Part shown: positions 10,628 through 21,500 of the stretch, piece by piece
Layout: each line of letters begins with the position of its first letter
Position numbering within the stretch: the first letter of the stretch is position 1
Assembly: GCA_023205875.1 (NCBI GenBank)
Contig: CP060754.1
Location: forward strand, 1,240,001-1,304,000
Source of the DNA: Chloropicon primus
Taxonomy: Eukaryota; Chlorophyta; Chloropicophyceae; Chloropicales; Chloropicaceae
DNA: 64,000 nucleotides
Direction of reading: 5' to 3'
Notes under the pieces: generated by a model
Databases searched by the model: none
Seen by the model: only the letters and a program-made list of their open reading frames with translations
What the model was told of the DNA's origin: nothing
Made by a program: the position numbers and the translations under genes

Positions 10628-11026
10628 CTACTGCAAGGATATTTTGTGAACCGCGGCGAAGTTGTCCCACCCGCTCTGGATGGTGAACTTGATGTGCTTG
10701 GCCTCGAAACTTATCACCTTGTTCTCCTGCTGCATCTGTCCCGTGATCTGGCTCAAGTTCGTATCGTAGAGCTTCTCGAACTCAAGAGGCTGGAGATCCC
10801 TCGCTCGGGACACGACAAGCTTCTGCACGCCGGTGGAGCTGAAGTTCACACGGGATATCCGGGTCTGATCCTTGAGCGTCAAGACAATCTCTTGAGGAAA
10901 GAGCCCCGTGGTGCTCCAGAACGTCTTCGGGTTTCCATCTATCACGCTCTCCGGTGGGTGCCTGTCATCACAGCAAGTAGCCATGGACACGTACGTCCCT
11001 CTGCTCTGGTCCGCATAGTCCGTCAT
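10628..11026 (-). CDS. IFT25: Intraflagellar transport protein 25 (HSPB11 family)
   Basis: The protein has 132 residues from the ATG at 11026. The motif DDRHPPESVIDGNPKTFWST followed by TGLFPQE matches the calcium-binding core of IFT25/HSPB11 (human: DEKHPPENIIDGNPETFW). The family is a jelly-roll IFT-B subunit that pairs with the small GTPase IFT27 and moves along the cilium. The C-terminal FAAVHKISL also fits the family. The frame continues about 18 codons upstream of the chosen ATG, but that part is Arg-rich and unlike the family N-terminus. The gene is divergent from bL21m, with 261 nt between the starts. IFT25 is missing from many lineages without cilia, so its presence argues for a ciliated stage. 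Confidence 0.88.
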   Translation of the reverse strand: MTDYADQSRGTYVSMATCCDDRHPPESVIDGNPKTFWSTTGLFPQEIVLTLKDQTRISRVNFSSTGVQKLVVSRARDLQPLEFEKLYDTNLSQITGQMQQENKVISFEAKHIKFTIQSGWDNFAAVHKISLQ

Positions 11027-11287
11027 CTTTCCCAAGCCCAAACGCAATCCTCTCCTGTCCCTAGAAAAACAATGAAACACAGAACACCAAAAACTTCAGC
11101 ATTTCTTTCACATCTCGGCTCATTCGAAAGCTCACGAGACGAATCATCCATCGGTACCGATGTCTTTGGCTTCCACCTCCGCCCTCGCCGCCTGGTCATG
11201 CTCCAAGTTGCCCTCCTCTTCTCACCTCGGTCGCCCAAGATCCAGTTGGATTTTGAAAATCGCCGGAGAGAGAGAGAGAGAGAGACG

Positions 11288-11443
11288 ATGGCGATGGCGA
11301 TGGAGGCGGTGAGGAAGTTGTTGATGCGAGGGGAAGGGTTACCCCTGGCGGTGAGGTGCATGAGGTCGGCGGCATCACAATCTGGGACAAAGCTCGTCGG
11401 TGAACCCTGCCATGGAAGGTTTCACGGGCAGCGGAACGTTTCC

Positions 11444-11483
<40 letters not shown>

Positions 11484-12304
11484 TGCAGGGGACGAGGGCG
11501 ACAAGGAGGAGCATGGTGGGTGAGGGGAAGGGCCGAGGAGGTTTGCTTGGAGGGTGGATCGAGGCGAGGGGTGGGGCGAGGGTGGAGCTTGTGAGGCACT
11601 ACAAGAACGAGAAGAGTTTCTACTGGCCGAACATAAAGAAGCACTGGGAGAGGGAAGAGCCGCCGGCCCTGGACGCGTTGGAGGTTTTGGGAATGCCAGA
11701 GGAGTACGTCAAAAAGGGAGCCTTTGACGACAAATACAAGAAGCCCGAAGGGAAGGAGATCAAGGTGAGCGTCCCCGCGGATCGACTCGAGGGGAAGGAG
11801 CAGCGGTTACTCAACGACGGACTCGTTTTTTGTTTTCGCTTTCAGGTATTTGCCGTGGTAGAGTTGGGGGGCAAGCAGTACAAGGTCTGTCCAAACGATT
11901 TGGTTTTCGTGGACAGCAGGGCTGACTTGGAGGTGAACGAGATCATCGAGTGCCAAAGAATTCTGCTTATTGGCAGCAAGGATGAGACCATCATCGGAAG
12001 GCCTTACGTGCCCAACACGTCCGTGGTCGCCGTCGTGGAGGTAAGCACTCGCCGAGCCGAGCGGTGCGGCACGGTGTGCCCCAACGAACGTGGACTAACT
12101 CTCTGTCTCTCTCCCCCCCTCCCTCCCTCTGTCGCTGTGCGCCTTCCCTTTCCACCGATGATGCACAAACAGTCCCAGTTCATGGAAGCGAAGAAGATCG
12201 TCTTCAAGAAGAAGAGGAGGAGCAACTACCGCAGGCACAACGGTTTTAGGCAAAAGCTCACGAGGCTGAGAATACTGTCGGTGAACGGCATCGAGGCCTC
12301 GTAG
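11288..12304 (+). CDS. MRPL21: Mitochondrial ribosomal protein bL21m, three exons
   Basis: Exons 11288-11764, 11846-12040 and 12173-12304, all phase 0, give 267 residues. The bL21 core starts at the second exon (VFAVVELGGKQYKV) and ends in the basic stretch KKKRRSNYRRHNGFRQKLTRLRI, the rRNA-binding tail of the bL21 family. The first exon encodes a basic, Ser/Thr-rich presequence with a Thr run from an ACG triplet repeat at about 11443-11478, and a conserved FYWPNIKKHWEREEPPALDAL segment. Both introns are open in frame, so reading straight through would add about 70 spurious residues; family continuity (EIK-VFAV and VVE-SQFM) supports splicing. A GA run of about 20 nt ends directly before the ATG. 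Confidence 0.88.
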
Positions 12305-12385
12305 GTCGAAAGAAGCTAGAAATGGTATGACGGCGAATGAAAGGAATAAATTAAAACTGAATTGCTTCATCTCATGATTAAGTAT

Positions 12386-14182
12386 TTACAAGCCATCTTT
12401 CCCTCTCAACTCCACCTGAAGGTCGTTTCGGTTGTCCTCCTTGATGAGCTCGTAGTAATCGCCGCCCACCTCGATGGGATCGGTCATCTTGATGTTCGGA
12501 ATCAAGACGAACGTCAGCGGAATGGTGAGCAGGGGCAAGAACATGTGGCAGATGAACAGCAGCTGGGGGAGGTTGCTGAAGTCGCAGTCACACTCCTCGT
12601 CGACGGAGGGCTTGCAAGCCGTCTTCACGCCCATCGCTGTGATCATGTATGCCCCGAGGCTCTGGCTCACGTTCTGACCCATGTTCTGCATCCCGGCGAG
12701 CAACGCGTAAATCGTGCTCTCGAGCCCCTTGGGGCAGACCTTTGAGGTCAAGACCACGGACGGCATGAAGTCCATCTGGTACACGATGTTGTAGATAACG
12801 GCGTCGCCAAACATGTACATCGTCTTGTCGCTGATGCCAATGTTAAGGTTCCAACGCTTGGCAATGCAAATGTCAAAGATGCTTCCGATCACCCTCACGA
12901 ACGTGGTCAGCCAGAACACTCTCCTGAAGTTCCAGTCCCTCATCCAGGCCTGGAACAGGACAACGCCCAACCAAGCCGCGACCGAGCCCACGATCACCGT
13001 GTACGTCGTGTAGTAGCTGAAGCTGAAGCTGGGCCCGTCGAAGCACTCCTTGCCCGCCGTGTAAAAGTAGTCCTGGGCTCCGTTCACCTGAATGTACAGC
13101 ACCTGGCAGAGGAACATGTAGATGTTGGCATTGCTTAGCACGGACGGCAAGGCCCAGCTCGAGCAGACGCAAAGCATCACGGAGGCGCCGAGGGAGTAGG
13201 CCAACTGCTGCCCCTCGGTGCCCACGAGGTGGACCACCCCAAGCAGCAGGGCGCTGAGCGCGGTCAGGAAAGCCATCACAAAGACCCTTGGCTTCTCCCT
13301 CATCTTCCGGGGCAGCATGGCGATCCAGACGGACAGCTTCTCCTTCTTCTCGATGTCCACCTGCGTGGCCTGCTCCAAGGCCGGCTTCACCTTCTCCTCC
13401 GGAAGGTAACCATTGTAGAGCGGGACCAGAAACTGCAACGCGAACGGAACCGCGCAGAGGTAAATGATCTTTGGCGAGTAGTTGTCGGAGATGGGTCCGA
13501 TGAACAAGCTCGCCGACAGGCACCCGAGCTGGTACACCCCCCAGACCCAGCTCACGAGGTCGCTGCTGGTCTCGGGCTTCTCCATCATCTTCTCGGCGTA
13601 CTTGCCTTCGCACAACAGGTCGGCGGTGGCCATGTCCAGGGAAGCGAAGAACAGGAGCAGCGCCGCGAAGAAGGCGGTGGCCTGGTTGATCTCAACGATT
13701 CCCAGGATTGCAAAGGACACCGCACCCACGAAGGTGCTGATGTACAGGTAGTACCTCTTGTTGTATCCCCGGATGGGATAGTTGTCGCTGATGAGGCCTA
13801 TCCAGGCCTTCATGGCCCAGGGGAGGCTCGACACCAGCTTGTACTTCTGGTACTCTATGCCGGTGATGCCGACGTACTTTTGAAAGTACGGGAGCTGGCC
13901 CGACATGACAAAGGTGTACAAGACGCCCTTCACCCCATAGTAGCACGACGTCAAAAGCACGATGAACTGCAGGGTGAAGTTGCCCACCAAGTTGTCCCAG
14001 TAGTTCTTGGAATACCTGGCCCACTCGAGGGGATTGTACAAGGAGCTCTTCGTCATGCCGTCCTCTTTTTTTGGGTTTTCTGGATTCTCGTTTTTGGTCT
14101 TGGTCTCAGTCTTGGCACTCTTCTCTCTTGGTTCCACTACTGCAGGCTCCTTCCCTGCTGGCCCTTGTGAAGGTGGTTCCAT
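12386..14182 (-). CDS. BT1-family folate/biopterin-type transporter
   Basis: A 598-residue polytopic membrane protein of the major facilitator superfamily, BT1 (folate-biopterin transporter) branch. The first 55 residues are hydrophilic, Lys/Glu-rich and probably cytosolic. They are followed by the BT1 signature GVKGVLYTFVMSGQLPYFQ and WAMKAWIGLISDNYPIRGYNKR, then about twelve hydrophobic segments with a charged central loop (about residues 270-300). Plant, cyanobacterial and trypanosomatid members import folates, biopterin or related compounds across plasma or plastid membranes. No plastid transit peptide is evident, and the substrate is unknown. Folate supply would suit the methionine synthase nearby, but proximity alone proves nothing. 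One exon; the stop overlaps a TGTAA. Confidence 0.9.
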   Translation of the reverse strand: MEPPSQGPAGKEPAVVEPREKSAKTETKTKNENPENPKKEDGMTKSSLYNPLEWARYSKNYWDNLVGNFTLQFIVLLTSCYYGVKGVLYTFVMSGQLPYFQKYVGITGIEYQKYKLVSSLPWAMKAWIGLISDNYPIRGYNKRYYLYISTFVGAVSFAILGIVEINQATAFFAALLLFFASLDMATADLLCEGKYAEKMMEKPETSSDLVSWVWGVYQLGCLSASLFIGPISDNYSPKIIYLCAVPFALQFLVPLYNGYLPEEKVKPALEQATQVDIEKKEKLSVWIAMLPRKMREKPRVFVMAFLTALSALLLGVVHLVGTEGQQLAYSLGASVMLCVCSSWALPSVLSNANIYMFLCQVLYIQVNGAQDYFYTAGKECFDGPSFSFSYYTTYTVIVGSVAAWLGVVLFQAWMRDWNFRRVFWLTTFVRVIGSIFDICIAKRWNLNIGISDKTMYMFGDAVIYNIVYQMDFMPSVVLTSKVCPKGLESTIYALLAGMQNMGQNVSQSLGAYMITAMGVKTACKPSVDEECDCDFSNLPQLLFICHMFLPLLTIPLTFVLIPNIKMTDPIEVGGDYYELIKEDNRNDLQVELRGKDGL

Positions 14183-14537
14183 CTTGTCTCACTCTCTCTC
14201 TTACTCGTAGTCGTCTCGCACTCTTTCCGTAGGCCGTCGAGGACATCCACTGCATCAATGGCAGTCCCATCCCGACCCAAGGGCTTTAAGTACCCGCTCC
14301 TCATCCCAACCATCGATGGGAACACAAACACACACACAAACCTCCCTTCCCACTCCTCAAAGTCCCTCCCTTCCCGCCCCTCAAGACCTCTTGCCGCTCT
14401 CCTCCTATTTCCTTAAGTAAACCCCAAGGCGTCAAGGCGTCGTACAAGAAGAGTCGTCATCTGAGTGTACCATTTAGTGTACACTCTTTTCGGTGGAGAC
14501 CCTCCGATCCGAGGGAAGGGAAAAGGAGCAAAGGCCG

Positions 14538-14581
<44 letters not shown>

Positions 14582-14747
14582 GGACGGCAAAGAGCGGGAG
14601 AGGTCGAGGGAAGTGTTCTTCAGTGCGAAACTAGTTCTCAAGATCTTTCGATTGCTGCCTCACTTGACGGATTTGAAGGGCGGAGTGGTCGGCAACAGGC
14701 AGGGGAGGATCGGAGAAGCAGAGAGCGTTGTTTGTTGTTTTTTTTAG
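14183..14747. promoter_or_regulatory. Divergent intergenic region between BT1 transporter and VPS41
   Basis: 565 nt hold both 5' leaders. The notable element is an uninterrupted GA run at about 14541-14577 on the VPS41 coding strand. I see no gene. Confidence 0.6.
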
Positions 14748-17501
14748 ATGGAGGAAGAGAGTCTACCGGAGGAGTATGTGAGGGAGTCTTCCTCCTCCTC
14801 CTCGGTGTCTGAGAGTACCGAGGAAGAGAATTCGAATTCGAACTCGTCGACGTCCGAGACGGAGGAGGAGGACACGGAACCCCTTCTCAAGTATCAGAGG
14901 CTCGGGACGAGCGTGCAAGAGTTGCTGGACTCAGACGGTGCGAGCTGCGTGTCCGTGTCGAGCAAAGTGATCGCGATAGGAACGCACATGGGACAGATCT
15001 TCTGCTTCGATCCGCTGGGACACATCGAGGTGAAGAAGTTCTCCTCCCACACGGCGACGGTGAATGAGATATGCACGGACGAGCACTGCGAGTACCTCGG
15101 GAGTTGCTCGGACGACGGCACGGTTGTCATCGTGGGGCTCTACAGCGACGAGAAGTTCAAGCAGGAGTACCGGAGGCCGGTGAAGACGGTGGCCCTGGAT
15201 CCCAAGTACAGGGCGAAGAAGTCGAGGCAGTTCGTGTCGGGGGGTCTGGCGGGCCAGCTGGTGCTGAACACCAAGGGCTGGCTGGGGAACAAGGACTACG
15301 CGTTGCACAGCGGGGAGGGGACGATCCACGCGGCGAGGTGGACCGGGTCGCTGATTGCCTGGGCGAACGACATTGGGGTCAGGATCTACGACTGCGTGTC
15401 CCACCAGTGCATCAAGTACATCAACAGGCCCAAGGGGAGCCCGAGGGCGGACTTGTTCAGGGCGTCGCTCTTCTGGCAGTCGGAGTCCCTCCTCATTGTG
15501 GGTTGGGCGGACAGCGTGACGATATTGAAGATAAGCGTCCAGGAGACTCCCATGGGGGATGCTTACTCGGGAGGCCAGCAGCAGGACTTTTACGGCGGCC
15601 GAGGGCGCAGCTCCTCCGCTTCCTCGTCGAACTCCCTGCCCGTGTTCAGGAACGTCCAGGTGGTGGCGAGCTTTCAGACGGACTACTACATTTCTGGCAT
15701 CGCTCCTTTCGGCCAAAACCTGGTGGCCCTCGCGTACGTGATTGACCAGGACGACAACATGCTCAAGCTGGCGGAGGTGCAGGACGGGGCCACCTACCAG
15801 AGGAGGAGGTCCACCGTCAAGGGCTCCCTGAGGCCGGAGGTGAGGGTCATCACCTGGATGAACGAGGAGCTCGCGAGCGATGCCCTGACGATCCACGGGT
15901 ACGAGCACTACAAGGCGAACGACTACCTGATGGCGAGCTACTACTCGGTTCCCCTGTCGAAGACGGACAACTTGTACGCCTCCACAAGCAGCGAGGGCAG
16001 CGGCGGCCAGGGCGAGCAGCAGCAGTCGCCCAAGGGCGTGGACAGCGAGCAGTGGTGGGTTGAGGGGGACGAGCCCATGTACTACATCGTGAGCCCGAGG
16101 GACATTGTCCTCGCGAGGCCAAGGGGGCCGGACGATAGGATACAGTGGCTCCTGGAGAACAAAAAGTTCGAGGAGGCTCTCGCCGTGCTCGAGACGAGCG
16201 AGGGGAAGAACCTCAAGGACTCCACGATGGAGCAGATAGGGTACAACTACCTCACGCACCTGTTTGAGGTGAAAGACTTTGCCAAGGCGGCCTCGTTGTG
16301 CCCCAAGCTGCTTTTCCAGAGGACGGCTCTGTGGGAAAGGTGGGTCTTGGAGTTTGCAAAGGTGCAGCAGCTTGCTCTGCTCTGCAGGTACATCCCGGTG
16401 GACAACCCGAGGCTCAGGCAGGCCGTGTACGACATGGTGATGAAAATATTCCTGCAGAGCGACCACGAGAACTTCCTTTACCTCGTCAAGTCCTGGCCGG
16501 CGGCGATCTACAACATGAAGGAGATCACGGACGCCTTGCTGGCGTACGAGGCGAGGAACTCCGCGAGCAGCACGCTCAGGGAGGCTCTGGCGGAGCTTTA
16601 CATCCTGCAGGACAGGAAGGACCTGGCCCTGGGAATCTTCCTCCAGCTGCAGAGGCCGGAGGTCTTTGACTTCATTGCGAGGCACAGGCTCCTGGCCGCC
16701 GTGCAGGACAAGATCGTGCTCCTCGTGCAGCTGGACTCCCAGCAGGCGATCGCGCTTTTGGTGGACCACAGCGACCAGATCACGCCAGACATGGTTGTGT
16801 CCCAGCTCAAGGAGGAGGAGACCAAGGCGGGTCAGAAGGCGGAGAGGGGGAAGCCCAACGTCCTCAAGTGGCGGATGTGGCTGCACCAGTACCTCCACCA
16901 GCTCTTTGAGTCCAGCCCAAACACCGGGACCCAGTACCACGCCATGCAGATCGAGCTCTACGCCGAGTTTGCTCCAAAGCTCCTGATGAACTTCTTGACC
17001 ACGTCGAACTCGTACCCCCTCGAGCTGGCCTACAAGATCTGCGAGAGCAAGGGCCTTTTCGACTGCCTGGTTTGGATTCTCGCGCGGATGGGAAACGCGA
17101 GGCAGGCCCTCCACCTGATCATGGAGAAGCTCGGGGACGTCCCGCAAGCGATAGAGTTCGTGAGGGCCCAGAGGGACGACGAGCTGTGGGAGGAGCTGAT
17201 CTCGATGAGCCTCGCCTCCCCAAGGATGGTCGGCACCCTCCTGGAGAGCATCGGCAGCCACCTGAACCCCCTGCGCCTCATTCACAGGATCCCCCTCGGC
17301 ATGCCCATACCGAACCTGCGGGACCGGCTGATCAAGATCATCACCGACTCGCGCACCCAGGCCAGCCTCATCCAGGGGTGCAACGACATCCTCAAGGCCG
17401 ACCGAGTGATGCTGCTGGAGAAACTTCACAACGACGCGCGGAGGGCCGTGCCGAGACACCAGCAGAAAGTCGTCGCCCCCCAGTCCCAGTACTACAAGTA
17501 A
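14748..17501 (+). CDS. VPS41: VPS41, HOPS-complex subunit, without C-terminal RING
   Basis: Subunit of the HOPS tethering complex that drives fusion of late endosomes and AP-3 vesicles with the vacuole or lysosome. The protein has 917 residues. An acidic Ser-rich extension (about 1-50) precedes a WD40-like propeller (about 50-430; TVNEICTDEHCEYLGSCSDD), followed by a clathrin-heavy-chain-type alpha solenoid (about 470-880; NYLTHLFEVKDFAKAASLCP and GNARQALHLIMEKLGDVPQA). Human VPS41 continues past the equivalent of LLEKLHND into a RING-H2. Here the protein stops about 20 residues later, and only 178 nt separate it from the next gene, so no RING can be present. One exon. Confidence 0.93.
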   Translation: MEEESLPEEYVRESSSSSSVSESTEEENSNSNSSTSETEEEDTEPLLKYQRLGTSVQELLDSDGASCVSVSSKVIAIGTHMGQIFCFDPLGHIEVKKFSSHTATVNEICTDEHCEYLGSCSDDGTVVIVGLYSDEKFKQEYRRPVKTVALDPKYRAKKSRQFVSGGLAGQLVLNTKGWLGNKDYALHSGEGTIHAARWTGSLIAWANDIGVRIYDCVSHQCIKYINRPKGSPRADLFRASLFWQSESLLIVGWADSVTILKISVQETPMGDAYSGGQQQDFYGGRGRSSSASSSNSLPVFRNVQVVASFQTDYYISGIAPFGQNLVALAYVIDQDDNMLKLAEVQDGATYQRRRSTVKGSLRPEVRVITWMNEELASDALTIHGYEHYKANDYLMASYYSVPLSKTDNLYASTSSEGSGGQGEQQQSPKGVDSEQWWVEGDEPMYYIVSPRDIVLARPRGPDDRIQWLLENKKFEEALAVLETSEGKNLKDSTMEQIGYNYLTHLFEVKDFAKAASLCPKLLFQRTALWERWVLEFAKVQQLALLCRYIPVDNPRLRQAVYDMVMKIFLQSDHENFLYLVKSWPAAIYNMKEITDALLAYEARNSASSTLREALAELYILQDRKDLALGIFLQLQRPEVFDFIARHRLLAAVQDKIVLLVQLDSQQAIALLVDHSDQITPDMVVSQLKEEETKAGQKAERGKPNVLKWRMWLHQYLHQLFESSPNTGTQYHAMQIELYAEFAPKLLMNFLTTSNSYPLELAYKICESKGLFDCLVWILARMGNARQALHLIMEKLGDVPQAIEFVRAQRDDELWEELISMSLASPRMVGTLLESIGSHLNPLRLIHRIPLGMPIPNLRDRLIKIITDSRTQASLIQGCNDILKADRVMLLEKLHNDARRAVPRHQQKVVAPQSQYYK

Positions 17502-17679
17502 CGGAAGAAGAGAGAAGCTTCACAGCGAACGCGGCGCGGAGGGCCGTGCCGAGAAAGATAAGGCCTTTCGTTTATATTAATATATTTGATTTTTTCTTTT
17601 TAAGCTCCACAGAAACCTAACGGGCGAAACGCACGGGCCCCGGAATTTGGTTTTTCTCTTGCGTGCGTCGCCGGCGAAC

Positions 17680-18480
17680 ATGAGTGGACGCGGAGCAGGT
17701 TTTGGGGTGGGAGCGCGCCTCCCTCGGCCTCTTGCGTTTTTTTTCTTGGCCTCGCTCTTCCTTGCGACGACGGAGCGCGTCGGGGTACAGGGCTTGGGCG
17801 GAGGTTTCTCCCCTCCTCCCGGCGTTGACCCGGACCAGTTTGCGAAGATCGTACCTCTGTTCGTGGGAGGTTTGACCCAGTGCGGAGACTCGTCCTCGCT
17901 CATTAACGCCCTCAACGTGTACACGACGCACCAGGAGTTCATACAGATGGCCATCAAGTCCGTTGCCGAGCTTGAGAAAAGGGCGAAGCAGGCCAGCTCG
18001 ACGGGGGGCGAGACGTACGACAACCCTTTCGTGGAGGGTGCTCTGAGGATCCTGACGAGCGACGGGATGACGGAGTTGATCAAGGACGCCACTTTCGTGA
18101 AGTTGAGCGACTCTCTCAACCTCACTTGCGTCTTGAACAGGCCCGATATGCTGAAGCAGCTGAACACGAGCTCGGAGGAGAGCTACGAAAAAGCGCGCAG
18201 CCAGAAGAAAGACATCGACACGGTGACAAACTTCATCGAAGGGGGGCTTCTTGAGGACATGGCCCCAAGCATCGGCCCTGCTTTCGTAGAGTGCGGGGGG
18301 AACTTGAGGATTTTGATGCAGTTCGCCCAAGCGTTCTCCTATTTTATTATGGGAAACCGAATTGCGGACAGCCGAGACCAAACGTCGGGGGGGGGGTCCA
18401 ATCCCGCGCTTGACAAGTACGACAAGCTTTCGCCACAGGGGGTCTACACAACGTTCCAATGCGCGGACAGGGGCTTCTAG
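17680..18480 (+). CDS. Predicted secreted orphan protein
   Basis: The protein has 266 residues from the first ATG in the frame. A Gly/Arg-rich N-terminus is followed by a hydrophobic stretch (PLAFFFLASLFLATT), giving a late signal peptide or single anchor, then GFSPPPGVDP and a mostly helical body. Cysteines are few (four in the body). I recognise no domain. The complement of TGTAA belonging to the next, opposing gene lies at 18542, so the two genes converge within 85 nt. Confidence 0.7.
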   Translation: MSGRGAGFGVGARLPRPLAFFFLASLFLATTERVGVQGLGGGFSPPPGVDPDQFAKIVPLFVGGLTQCGDSSSLINALNVYTTHQEFIQMAIKSVAELEKRAKQASSTGGETYDNPFVEGALRILTSDGMTELIKDATFVKLSDSLNLTCVLNRPDMLKQLNTSSEESYEKARSQKKDIDTVTNFIEGGLLEDMAPSIGPAFVECGGNLRILMQFAQAFSYFIMGNRIADSRDQTSGGGSNPALDKYDKLSPQGVYTTFQCADRGF

Positions 18481-18563
18481 TAGGTAACCCAACCAATTTC
18501 CTTTGTTACACCAGTTACACACACACACACACTCAATAAGTTTACAAAAAAGCCCTCCCCCTT

Positions 18564-21500
18564 TCACATGTTCAGAGACTGCTGGAGGATCGCGAGGAGC
18601 TGCGGGTGCCTCTCAAGCATCGGCTGCAGCTTTTCTGGGTTCTTCAGAAGGTCTGCAATAACCTCGGGCGTGAGATTCTCAGCGGACAAGCTCGCACTCG
18701 CTTCCTCTGCCCGATGAGTCGAGCTCACCGGCCCGCCCTCATGATGCTTCATATCGATGTCGCCGTAAAGATCCTCGCCATTTTCATGCTCCGCAGGACT
18801 TGCGCCTTGCGCCGCGGCATCCGTCGCCGGGATATCGGCATACAAATCGTCCTCGGCCATGAACACAGGTTTGGCATCAATTTGCATCTGATCACTCTCT
18901 GGGATTTCTCCGCCATCAAACCCGGGAGTGGGCGCCGCGCCCTCCGTTGCGCCGAGGGCGGCCCCGGGCCCGGATTTCACTTGCGTCGTCTCCTGACTTC
19001 TCGTCAAATCCCCACCATAGTCTGGCGCTACCCTCGACTTCTGCTCAACCTGAAGCGCCAGAGACCGCCTCCTTACCTCACTGTCCGAGTACCACCTGTT
19101 CTGCGCTTGAACTTCAGTTTCGCTTGCCATCGCATGCTCCTGCTCCTCAGGGTTAGCGGGGCAGGCCAGACTCTGAACGATGTTCCTGAGGTGCAGTCCC
19201 TGCGTCCTGAAGAAGCTCAGCTGGCTTCCATGCCGAGCTTCCTTGTACTTCGTCTCCAAAGCGGTTGGCTGAGGAGGCTCCTCCCCCTCATCGTCGCACA
19301 CATCGTCTGAATTCTGAGCTTCCAAGATCTCAGCCGCCTCGTTGATGTGCCCCTTCTGTTTCTCGCTCTCCATGCCGTTCGAAGTCGATCGCAAAAATCT
19401 TGCGGCAGACGTCAAAGCACTGGATGCGTTGATCACACCACCGCCCTGTGCCCCCTCTCCCGACCAGTACGCGTTTGTCTTCCACTGGGACGCCCCATTT
19501 CTCAAAGAAAACTGGCCTGGAATGTGGCGCGAGAGCAGAGCGAACACCCCAATCGCCTTTTCAGTCACCTCCTCTGGCAACACGCGCATTGCATCGAGCA
19601 TCGTGCTAACGAAACTCGATCCCTCGTCGACTGAGGGGCCGTCCTCCACAGCACGAACATACAAAGGGGCCTTTTCGTCCAGGCAGATATCAGTGTTGCA
19701 GAGGTTCTGAATCGTTTGCATGGCTTTCATCGGCAGGGCGCTCTCAGTAATGGCAGGCTCGCTCAGGAGAGGCTGCTTGAACACCGAAAGCATGATTGTG
19801 ATCGCGCCTGACTCAAGAAACACATTTTTGCACAGGGGATCACGGGACAGTGCCATGACGGCGTCGCAAAGGTTCTCCGCGCATCTGATTTCCAGATGAT
19901 CTTCGGATATGATCTCAAACTCCTGTTGAAGGAGTTCCAGAAGGCAAGATACTACAGCTCTCGCGAATTTTGGTCCCAAATGCACGACCTTCATGCAAAA
20001 CTCAAGCACCGGTGTCTTGATTTCCCTCAAGGAGTAAAAGACGCCTTGAGACAGGATTGAAACAATGCCTTCAGAGCAAGCCTCTGACACTTCATTCAGC
20101 TTCACTTGCAAGGACGACGAGTACTCTGACATCTCAAAAGGGATCAGCATGTTTGTCAGCTCAAGAGACCGAAGCAGCTCCACAAGATGGAGGTACTTTG
20201 CTACAGAGAATCCAATAGATCCCGCGGCTTGAGTCCCAAGGATCGCAATCGCGGCAGATGGCTTCACCTCTGACAGACTCCACTTCCTGAGGCAACTGGC
20301 GTAAGTGGCGGCTATCTCATCGGCGAGGCCTTGGCACTCACCGCTCGCCGGTGCGCAGGAATTGAGGACAACAACCTCGTAAGACCTGACGAACACTTTG
20401 TGGAAGCCACCCAAATCAAAATCCGCACGGAGAGATGCCAGGAAATCTAGACAAGCCTCAAACCCTTTCACGCAGGCATCCAACGCACTCAATAGAATCA
20501 CTGACGAGGCGTGCAAGCACGGTGTATCAAAGACGGAGCCATTCCAGGCTTCTGGCTGACACGTTTGTTGACCCATGGCCTCCTCGTGCACGAAACTCAG
20601 AACGTTTTTGAGGCTTTCAATAAAATCAGAGATGTTCAGAGCGGCGAACGCGGAGGTGCCCACCGGCACTCCCTTCGTCAAGGACGTAATTGCCTTGATA
20701 GCAAACACCATTCCATGGACTCTCGTCAGAGTTAGTGCAGCACTTTCGCCCATGTACCTTCGCAGTGCCAGCATTTCATCTCCATCTTGAACCACCGGGT
20801 TGATTTCTCGAAGAGAATCCATTTTGTAGGGGTGTGGGTAAAAGCCCTCCCTGCGGGCTCCAGAGGACACAAAGTCTTCCAAGGGCGTGAGGTATTTGGC
20901 AACCATGTCCACGTTCACGTCTTTGGACCTGAGTAGGAGTTGGTACACAGCTTCCGACGCGATCGATTGAACGTGGCTACTCTTTTCCCCGGGTGCGCCC
21001 ACTCGGCTCATGGTGAGATCAAGAACACATCTCAGCACAGAATCACATCCTCCGCCAGCCTCATGCAGCTGCGAGGAACAAGAAATAACCTTCTGTGCTA
21101 ACTCTAGAAACGTCCTTTCACTACCAAGGCCGTCACAGCTCTTGGCGGAGAGCGAGTCAAGCATGCAGAAGCACCTCACATACAAGTCCCATTTCTTGGC
21201 AGCGCTTGACATACTTCTACCATAGTACTTTGCCACTTCTGCCAAGCCCTCGCACAAGGCGTTGCATTCTCGAGTTCCTTTTGCCAACAGCACATCGAAA
21301 TACTGCGAACCTTCGAGGATTCTGCACATTTCTATGATAGTTGTTACAATGAAATCAGCTTTTGAAGTTTTCAACTTATCGGCACTCGCAGATGTACCGA
21401 CGATTGTTAAAATTGTGCTCATCGATGCTAGTCCTTTGCTTTCCAAGAGGCTCTGTATCAGAACCGCGTCAGAAGCAGGCACATCGAGGCTCTCCTGGCT

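Noticed and set aside
11765-12172. Reading bL21m as one uninterrupted 587-codon protein starting near 10541
   Set aside because: The extra segments translate intron and leader sequence; removing 11765-11845 and 12041-12172 restores the conserved bL21 sequence.
14931-17459. An 842-codon open frame opposite VPS41
   Set aside because: Same cause: antisense of a highly biased coding region, Val/Leu/His-rich and without domain logic.
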